Assembly (NCBI GenBank): GCA_021788565.1
Contig: JAJYKO010000100.1
Span: 1-11,074, forward strand
DNA: 11,074 nucleotides
Direction of reading: 5' to 3'
From: Chloroflexota bacterium
GTDB taxonomy: Bacteria; Chloroflexota; UBA6077
The notes beneath the pieces are model-generated. The model was not told where the DNA came from. It did not search any database and saw nothing but the letters and a program-made list of their open reading frames with translations. Both the position numbers and the translations under genes were made by a program. Of the stretch, positions 6,211 to 11,074 are shown in pieces (positions within the stretch are counted from its first letter, which is position 1; each line of letters begins with the position of its first letter).

Positions 6211-7041
6211 CTACCAATCGGCGAAGGTGGCGCGCAGGCCTCGCGTGGGCTTCTCGACCCAGCTTTTGAACACCTGCTGAGCATGCTCCGCAACGGTGAC
6301 CGTGCCCTCGTCCCCGAAGTGAGCCCGGGTACCTCGGTGGCCAACTGAGTGTCTCAGGTCAGCGACCGCGTGACCCTTGAAGGCCGTGTACCCAGAGCCG
6401 ATCTGAGCCAAGTGATGAGCGTCGCTCCCACCCATCTCGGCTATGTGAAACTCCCGCTGGTTGAAGTCCCTTATCTTGTCCTCGTTGTATCGCGCGGCTA
6501 TGGCGGCGTTACACACCTCGATACCGTCGATCTCCACGCCTTGCTTCAGCAACGATTTGATCTGTCTGTAACCACCGCTGGGAGTCAACATGACCGTTGG
6601 ATGTGGGATGGCGACTATTCCACCCATGGAGTGAATCAGATCGATGGTGCCGCGGTAGCTCCGGCCTCGAGGAAGCGGCTCGGCTGGATATGGAGGCTGA
6701 AAGAAATATGCGAGCAGGTGTCTTCCCAAGGCGGCGGTGATTTCGGTGCCGTATACGACTCGGAAGCGGCATGAAGGGTGGACTTCTACCCAGCGCAACG
6801 CTGCCAGAGAACCCGCGACGGCGTCATGGTCCGTGACGGCTATCAGGTCCAGGTCCGTGTTCTCCTGGACGTACATCATTATCTCGTCGACGGAAGCCAT
6901 GCCATCGCTGACATCACTGTGGATGTGCAGATCGGCCTTGCCCAAGGATTCTCTTCTCCAGGGAATAGTGACGTGCGACGAATGGAGGAAACCGCGTGGC
7001 CTACAGAAAGACATCATAGCATATGAACACTCTAGGCGCAC
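6211..7041 (-). CDS. PHP-domain metal-dependent phosphoesterase
   Basis: Polymerase-and-histidinol-phosphatase (PHP) fold; stand-alone members hydrolyse phosphoesters such as nucleoside 3',5'-bisphosphates or nucleotides, using a trinuclear metal site. Visible metal ligands, numbered from GTG 7041: H39 and H41 in ADLHIHSDVSDG, D71-H72 in TDHD, E100 in YGTEI, H108, H147 in IPHP, D207 and H209 in GSDAH. The set is complete, so the enzyme should be active. The first 32 residues do not look like the family and the GTG at 7041 lacks a good ribosome site. ATG 7017/7014, or TTG 6945 (GGAG about 10 nt upstream, LGKADLHIH), are equally possible starts; the last removes the odd extension. It lies 72 bp downstream of the baseplate-J-like gene on the same strand and may be co-transcribed. 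The exact substrate cannot be told. Confidence 0.88.
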   Translation of the reverse strand: MRLECSYAMMSFCRPRGFLHSSHVTIPWRRESLGKADLHIHSDVSDGMASVDEIMMYVQENTDLDLIAVTDHDAVAGSLAALRWVEVHPSCRFRVVYGTEITAALGRHLLAYFFQPPYPAEPLPRGRSYRGTIDLIHSMGGIVAIPHPTVMLTPSGGYRQIKSLLKQGVEIDGIEVCNAAIAARYNEDKIRDFNQREFHIAEMGGSDAHHLAQIGSGYTAFKGHAVADLRHSVGHRGTRAHFGDEGTVTVAEHAQQVFKSWVEKPTRGLRATFADW

Positions 7042-7113
7042 GCGAGAATACTGCCGAGATTGAGAGCACAGTGGCGCCCGACATCACCCGCACCCCCGGA
7101 CGGTTGCCTGGAA

Positions 7114-8445
7114 TCATGGGGCGCCCGACGCCGCCGATTGCTGCTGGGAGGCAGAGGCGGTACTCTCTGAGGCCGTTTTCACCTGGATGCGCAGCGCACG
7201 TCCCGCCCAGCCAGGCCACATCTGGATCTGGGCCGGATGGGTGAAAGTGCCGAGCGCATCGATGGCTCTCTGAGCCGCGACCGGTGTCTGCCAGCGCGCG
7301 GCGTTGGTGATAGCATTGGTGTCGATCACCCTCTCGATTGTGGCGGATGCCGTGGTTGTTAGGGTCATCTGCTGGCCCTCCGCGCTTACTACCGCGGGCG
7401 TTGACACCTTCGGGTTCCCGAGTGACGTGAAGTTCTTCGGAATGTCCTGGGACCAGAGTGAGTACACCAAGTTGTTGAAGTCGTCGTTGTTGAAGGCGAG
7501 CCCCGTAGCTTTCACCTCCATATACCCGGTGAGCTCAGTAGCGTTGTCGCCCACGCTGTGGTCGTACCTTTCCGCGACGATCTGGGTCTGGATGGATTGC
7601 TGTGGCAGCGACTCGTTGCCCTTAAGCTGTGCCTTCAGTTGTTGGTTCAGCTGCGCGGTTGCTTGCTGCATCAACTTGTTGTGCAGCGCGTCGCGAAGCT
7701 GGAGGGTGATCACCTTCGGCTGCTGGGGTGTCGATGCGGCCCCGGGGGCGGAAGCAGCCGCGGGACTGTCTACGACGTTCATGGAGCCCTGGACCTGGAC
7801 CTGTTGGGTCAACACCTTGCCAGAGAGCCGCTGCGCGGTCAGGTCTATACTGGGGCCGCCGGTTTCCACCAGGACCTCCACGTTGCGCGTCAGCGGCTGC
7901 GACTCCGGGTAGACGGTCACACTGGCGACTGGCACCGTTGCGTAGGCCACCGCGGCGAGGACCGCCGCCAGGATCGCGCCGATCACGATGCCCCAGCCAC
8001 CCACTCCGATGGACGGCGAAAACTCCTCCGGGGCCGTGAAAGGTGTGCCGTCAATCCGGGTTATCCCGAAGTCCTTACTACGATAGTAGCTTTTCAACGT
8101 GTTGAAGACATGGCGGAAGCCATTTTCCCGGGCAAGGCCCCGACGGTCCATGGCAGGGCTAACTATCACCACGTCCAGTCCCAGTTCCCGCTGCAGCCGT
8201 CGAAGCACCCTGAACTCGAGTCCTTCGCGCAGGGTTTTGGCATCGGAAGGGATGATGATCACCGCTCGAGGGAGGCTGGAGCTCTCCAGCTTACTCCGGA
8301 CGGATGTGAGATCATCGTCCCGATCAACTTCGATTATCGTCTCGTGCTGAGGCCCATGGCCGGTCAGAGCATACCTGTAGGCCTCTATATCGTCGTCACT
8401 ACGAAGGCGGACGATCTCGTCTTCATTCTTTCTCAGGGCGGACAT
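7114..8445 (-). CDS. Single-pass membrane protein, baseplate-J-like family
   Basis: 443 aa with a cytoplasmic N-terminal alpha/beta domain (residues 1-130; SLPRAVIIIPSDAKTLREGL and RRLQRELGLDVVIVSPAMDR), one transmembrane helix at about 149-170, and an extracytoplasmic C-terminal part of roughly 270 residues starting VASVTVYPES. The arrangement resembles proteins in Chloroflexota and cyanobacteria annotated as 'baseplate J/gp47 family', although no phage tail genes are near. A Pro/Ala-rich linker lies at about 225-245, followed by a Gln-rich helical stretch and a Ser/Gln/Ala-rich tail. The start ATG 8445 has GAGG 6 nt upstream. Possible roles include cell-envelope organisation or secretion, but nothing in the sequence settles it. 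Confidence 0.7.
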   Translation of the reverse strand: MSALRKNEDEIVRLRSDDDIEAYRYALTGHGPQHETIIEVDRDDDLTSVRSKLESSSLPRAVIIIPSDAKTLREGLEFRVLRRLQRELGLDVVIVSPAMDRRGLARENGFRHVFNTLKSYYRSKDFGITRIDGTPFTAPEEFSPSIGVGGWGIVIGAILAAVLAAVAYATVPVASVTVYPESQPLTRNVEVLVETGGPSIDLTAQRLSGKVLTQQVQVQGSMNVVDSPAAASAPGAASTPQQPKVITLQLRDALHNKLMQQATAQLNQQLKAQLKGNESLPQQSIQTQIVAERYDHSVGDNATELTGYMEVKATGLAFNNDDFNNLVYSLWSQDIPKNFTSLGNPKVSTPAVVSAEGQQMTLTTTASATIERVIDTNAITNAARWQTPVAAQRAIDALGTFTHPAQIQMWPGWAGRALRIQVKTASESTASASQQQSAASGAP

Positions 8446-8551
8446 GATCTACCTCGACCAACCCAAGTGTAAATTCGCGTGTGCAGGTTCCGCGGGATCA
8501 CTCTGGGCGAACCGTGTAAACCGTTTGGGGCACAGCCCAGACCACTTTTGT

Positions 8552-8579
8552 TTAATACTTGTCGTGACCGTAGATGCAA
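8552..8579 (-). promoter_or_regulatory. Weak candidate promoter for the baseplate-J-like gene
   Basis: On the minus strand, TTGCAT (8579-8574), a 16-nt spacer and TATTAA (8557-8552) sit about 105 nt upstream of the ATG at 8445. Matches to the sigma-70 consensus are 3/6 and 4/6. It lies in the only relatively AT-rich part of the gap between the phosphorylase and this gene. Confidence 0.25.
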
Positions 8580-8644
8580 GAAGCGGACCTTTTTCAGGGG
8601 GTTCAGGAGCTTCTAATATGATGAAGATGCCGCGGACGATGATC

Positions 8645-9460
8645 TCAGCATAGAAATGTGGCGTCCAGAGCGATTCCAGCAGCGGTGAGGATTGCGCGTC
8701 GATAAGCCATCGTGTGGAAGCCGGGGCTCCATCCATCGCTGAGTTCATCGGAGACGGCTGCTATCAGGGCTGCTCGGGCACCACGGTGACGGCTGACGGC
8801 GAACAGACCCGCTGCCTCCATCTCCACTCCGAGAACGCCTTCTGCTCGAAGGCGAGCGATGGTCGTGGCGCACTCTCGGTATGGGGCGTCCGTGGTCCAG
8901 ACCGGGCCCGACGTCTCTGAGCTCGCGCGCGCGTAGGCAGCCGATTCCAGCGCATGGACGAGATCCGGCGAAGCGTTCGCTACCTGGTCGCTCGCCAGGT
9001 AGTGGTAAGAAGTGCCCTCGTTCCTGACGGCGTGGGTGGCGATCACAAGCGAGCCGGTGTGAAGGTCGGGCCGCAGGCTTCCCACCGATCCGACGATTAG
9101 TGCGGTCCGCACGCCCGCGGTGATCATCAGTTCCAGAGCGGCCGCTGCTGCCGGCGCACCGATTGGCAGCCTGGCGATCGCGATATCTCGTCCTCTGAAG
9201 CTGCCGCGGGCGAGCGGCCAGAAGATAGGCGTGGGCCATCGGTCGGCCACTTCTGTGCCGATGAGTCCGGCGAGATGCCGTAAAGCTGTCACCTGGAATG
9301 TGGCCACCAACAGGTCGGGCAGCGTCATGTCCACTTCGCCGCCCATCAGCCGGCCGTAGTAGGCCAAAACCGCTTCAGGGGTGATGGCTGGCTCTGAGGT
9401 GTCCATCTCCCAGCCATCGGGATCCTGCTGGGAACGCCCTGTTGACTCGTTGGTAGGCAA
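8645..9460 (-). CDS. Nucleoside phosphorylase (uridine/purine phosphorylase family)
   Basis: PNP_UDP_1 fold enzyme that splits a (deoxy)ribonucleoside with phosphate into free base and (deoxy)ribose 1-phosphate, for nucleoside salvage. Motifs, numbered from the TTG start: GSVGSL at 124-129 (phosphate loop), RNEGTSYHYL at 146-155 (the R-x-EGTS-x-HY pattern is typical of uridine phosphorylases), and VLGVEMEAAGLFAV at about 209-222, with the ribose-binding EMEAA. Start choice: TTG 9460 follows AGAGGTGAG at a good distance and gives 271 aa. An in-frame ATG at 9514 would add 18 unfamily-like residues and has no ribosome site, and ATG 9406 abuts GGGAG too closely. It is divergent from the nuo operon. 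Uridine is the best guess for substrate, but purine use cannot be excluded. Confidence 0.85.
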   Translation of the reverse strand: MPTNESTGRSQQDPDGWEMDTSEPAITPEAVLAYYGRLMGGEVDMTLPDLLVATFQVTALRHLAGLIGTEVADRWPTPIFWPLARGSFRGRDIAIARLPIGAPAAAAALELMITAGVRTALIVGSVGSLRPDLHTGSLVIATHAVRNEGTSYHYLASDQVANASPDLVHALESAAYARASSETSGPVWTTDAPYRECATTIARLRAEGVLGVEMEAAGLFAVSRHRGARAALIAAVSDELSDGWSPGFHTMAYRRAILTAAGIALDATFLC

Positions 9461-9605
9461 CCGCTCACCTCTGCCCGCTGGGCTGTATATTCGGGTGCAG
9501 CGTGAGTGTATCATGAAGGCGGCGCGAAGGAGGATGGCAGCAACTCATGGCGCGGACCCACGTGGAATTTGACGATGAAAATGGCGAATCTTCATCAATT
9601 TTGGC

Positions 9606-9634
9606 TGTACAATCACGGAAACTTGTGATATAAC
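9606..9634 (+). promoter_or_regulatory. Probable promoter of the nuo operon
   Basis: TGTACA (9606-9611, 4/6 to the -35 consensus), a 17-bp spacer and TATAAC (9629-9634, 5/6 to the -10), with TG one base before the -10 (9626-9627), make an extended -10 promoter. Transcription would start near 9641, giving a leader of about 110 nt before nuoA. It is the most AT-rich spot in the 289-bp gap and is the best promoter-like match in the window. Confidence 0.65.
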
Positions 9635-9640
9635 TCACAA
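9623..9640. promoter_or_regulatory. Rex-type (or CRP/FNR-type) operator over the nuo -10 box
   Basis: TTGTGA-TATAAC-TCACAA is a perfect 18-bp palindrome in its two 6-bp arms. It equals the Rex operator consensus TTGTGA-N6-TCACAA, and its core also fits the CRP consensus TGTGA-N6-TCACA. Its centre is the -10 hexamer itself, so a bound protein would block RNA polymerase, as expected for the NADH-sensing repressor Rex. Rex is known to control respiratory genes, including nuo or ndh, in Gram-positive bacteria. A CRP/FNR activator would normally sit further upstream. Confidence 0.65.
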
Positions 9641-9652
9641 CTCAGTGAGTCC

Positions 9653-9703
9653 GTGACCTCGACCCTCCATTCACGGGGCGCTTGTCCCCCCAGTTTCGGT
9701 CAC
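9653..9703 (+). other. Possible leader RNA structure before nuoA
   Basis: GTGACC (9653-9658) pairs with GGTCAC (9698-9703), enclosing GGGG/CCCC (9675-9678, 9686-9689). It lies in the predicted 5' leader. It may be simple leader folding; no riboswitch class is recognised. Confidence 0.25.
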
Positions 9704-9749
9704 AGGTCCCATCTGCACTCAATCTTTAGATGCTGGCGATGGTGCTGGT

Positions 9750-10106
9750 ATGCCCGCACAATACCTTCCAATAGCGATCCTCTTCTGGGTTTGCGCGGCC
9801 ATGGTGGTGGTGATTCTTCTCATCTCCCGCTGGCTTGGCCCTCACAATCCGAACCCCGCCAAGGTGATGCCCTACGAAAGCGGCATCGTGCCTACCCAAT
9901 CCGCCAGACGGCGCTTCGAAGTCCGCTTCACCCTGGTGGCGATGCTGTTCATCCTCTTCGACATCGAGTTGATTTTCGTGTATCCGTGGGCCGTGACGCT
10001 CAGGCAGCTGAAGGTCTTCGGCCTACTGGAGATGGCAGCTTTCATGGGAGTGCTGTTAGTGGGCTACTTCTACGTTTGGAAGAAGGGGGGCTTCAAGTGG
10101 GAGTAG
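9750..10106 (+). CDS. nuoA: NADH-quinone oxidoreductase subunit A
   Basis: 118-aa membrane subunit of respiratory complex I, near the quinone site. Three hydrophobic helices (about residues 5-27, 60-80 and 88-110) flank the conserved loop PYESGIVP (41-48) and the family signature [13 protein letters not shown] (69-81, with the conserved Asp/Glu pair). The length is normal. The Shine-Dalgarno is weak (GGTGCTGG region). It is first in the operon, about 110 nt after the predicted transcription start, and overlaps nuoB by 10 nt, which suggests coupled translation. Confidence 0.97.
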   Translation: MPAQYLPIAILFWVCAAMVVVILLISRWLGPHNPNPAKVMPYESGIVPTQSARRRFEVRFTLVAMLFILFDIELIFVYPWAVTLRQLKVFGLLEMAAFMGVLLVGYFYVWKKGGFKWE

Positions 10107-10576
10107 AAGAAAAGCTTCCCGGCGCCCTGAACGTCATCGTCACCAAGGTCGCCAACTGGGGGCGCGCAGCTTCCATCTACCCCCTGACATCCGGCCTGGC
10201 GTGCTGTGCCATCGAGATGATGGCTGCGAGCATGTCCCGGTACGACATTTCCCGTTTCGGCTCCGAAGTGTTCCGTGCGACTCCTCGGCAGGCGGACCTG
10301 CTGATAGTGTCCGGCCGTGTATCTAAAAAGATGGCACCGGTGCTCCGGCAGTTATACGACCAGATGCCCGATCCCAAGTGGGTAATCGCTATGGGGGATT
10401 GTGCTTCCTCGGGCGGTGTGTTCAACAACTACGCTATTCTTCAGGGTGTGGACAAGATTATCCCTGTGGACTACTACATTCCAGGTTGTCCTCCGCGCCC
10501 CGAGATGCTTCTGGAGGCCCTGGAGACCCTGAAGCAGAAGATCAAGAAGCAGGCGGATATCAATGGGCGATTCTGA
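10097..10576 (+). CDS. nuoB: NADH-quinone oxidoreductase subunit B
   Basis: 159-aa subunit carrying Fe-S cluster N2, the last electron carrier before quinone in complex I. The four ligands are present: C36 and C37 ([11 protein letters not shown]), C102 (MGDCASSGG) and C131 ([10 protein letters not shown]). The start is GTG 10097, with GGGGGG 6 nt upstream (10085-10090), inside the 3' end of nuoA. The same frame is open far upstream, but that part is the shadow of nuoA. The stop at 10574-10576 overlaps nuoC. Confidence 0.97.
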   Translation: MGVEEKLPGALNVIVTKVANWGRAASIYPLTSGLACCAIEMMAASMSRYDISRFGSEVFRATPRQADLLIVSGRVSKKMAPVLRQLYDQMPDPKWVIAMGDCASSGGVFNNYAILQGVDKIIPVDYYIPGCPPRPEMLLEALETLKQKIKKQADINGRF

Positions 10577-11074
10577 TCCGGCGGTCGAGGCGGTTTCCGC
10601 GGCCATAGGCGAGGGTTTGTTGGGAGTGGACATCGACCGCGCCGGTACTTCCGTGATGGTTGTGGATAGGGCGTCGCTTCTGGAGTCATGCCGCCTCCTG
10701 CGGGATGGCGCCGAGAAATTCGCACACCTCTCCAGCGTGTGGGGTGTGGATTACTCGGCCATGGGACTGGAGCCCCGCTTCGCCGTCGTCTACTACCTCT
10801 ATTCGCCAGCATCCAGGCGGCGTATCGCGCTGAAGGTGCCGGTGGAGGAGAGCGATCCCGTGGTGCCATCGGTAGTGGAGATCTGGCCAGGCGCGAACTT
10901 CCACGAGCGGGAGACGTTCGACATGTACGGGATCAGGTTCGAAGGCCACCCCAATCTTACCAGGATACTCCTGCCCGACGATGCGGATTTCTTCCCCTTG
11001 AGGAAGGACTTCCCCATTGGTGGGGAGCCTGTCGAGTTCACGCATAACCTGAAACCGTCCCGCGGCACCCGCGG
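10563..11074 (+). CDS. nuoC: NADH-quinone oxidoreductase subunit C, 3' truncated by window end
   Basis: The frame from ATG 10563 (14-nt overlap with nuoB) stays open for 170 codons to the window edge. It is the 30-kDa subunit of the complex I hydrophilic arm. Signatures: [12 protein letters not shown] near residue 55, and the family pattern [20 protein letters not shown] (about residues 113-132), followed by [19 protein letters not shown]. The next expected gene is nuoD. Confidence 0.95.
   Translation, partial: MGDSDPAVEAVSAAIGEGLLGVDIDRAGTSVMVVDRASLLESCRLLRDGAEKFAHLSSVWGVDYSAMGLEPRFAVVYYLYSPASRRRIALKVPVEESDPVVPSVVEIWPGANFHERETFDMYGIRFEGHPNLTRILLPDDADFFPLRKDFPIGGEPVEFTHNLKPSRGTR

Noticed and set aside
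6036..6348. Opposite-strand frames of about 100 codons between and over the 3' ends of the DUF1579-like and PHP genes
   Set aside because: Both lack family resemblance and overlap the PHP 3' end; not supported as genes.
7558..8472. 304-codon plus-strand frame opposite the baseplate-J-like gene
   Set aside because: A mirror of codon-biased coding on the minus strand, with no domain and no ribosome site.
8579..8614. AGAAGC/GCTTCT inverted repeat after the phosphorylase as terminator
   Set aside because: Only 6 bp with a 24-nt poorly paired interior and no T-tract on the relevant strand.

Overview
The window is a GC-rich, densely packed bacterial chromosome segment. The gene set fits the phylum Chloroflexota, perhaps the Thermomicrobia (Sphaerobacter/Nitrolancea type): a ClC-type chloride transporter with CBS and RCK_C (TrkA-C) domains, a baseplate-J-like single-pass membrane protein, a stand-alone PHP hydrolase and a nuoA-first complex I operon. 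That placement is inferred from protein style only; no rRNA or marker gene is present. Layout, left to right: (1) 1-493 holds no recognised gene apart from a 27-codon leader ORF with a Shine-Dalgarno sequence, whose stop overlaps the start of the next gene (ATGA). (2) 494-3179 (+) is a ClC/CBS/RCK_C gene that is not intact as read: one base appears to be missing in a G run near 1585-1588, the frame changes again between about 2250 and 2850, and an in-frame TAG lies at 2925. (3) 3197-5189 (-) is a two-gene unit: a class I FAD/NAD(P)H disulfide oxidoreductase followed by an OsmC-family thiol peroxidase. The OsmC frame is intact over 162 codons except for one TGA (3484-3482), which sits exactly where the family has its peroxidatic cysteine. 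A 6-bp GC stem with a UGGAA loop lies 25 nt downstream. This reads best as a selenocysteine (Sec, U68) OsmC protein with a bacterial SECIS element. The gap between the two genes holds a nested inverted repeat. (4) 5446-5991 (+) is a DUF1579-like protein, divergent from the oxidoreductase. (5) 6211-9460 (-) holds a PHP-domain metal hydrolase, a baseplate-J-like membrane protein and a nucleoside phosphorylase, in reverse transcription order. (6) 9606-11074 (+) is the start of the complex I operon: a good promoter whose extended -10 is covered by a perfect TTGTGA-N6-TCACAA palindrome (Rex-type, also CRP/FNR-like), then overlapping nuoA, nuoB and a 3'-truncated nuoC. How the parts may work together: the disulfide oxidoreductase could supply electrons to the Sec-OsmC peroxidase, as lipoamide/dihydrolipoamide dehydrogenase does for Ohr/OsmC enzymes. 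The palindrome would couple nuo transcription to NADH/NAD+ if a Rex protein is present. The two most notable observations are the probable selenoprotein and the redox-type operator on the nuo promoter.
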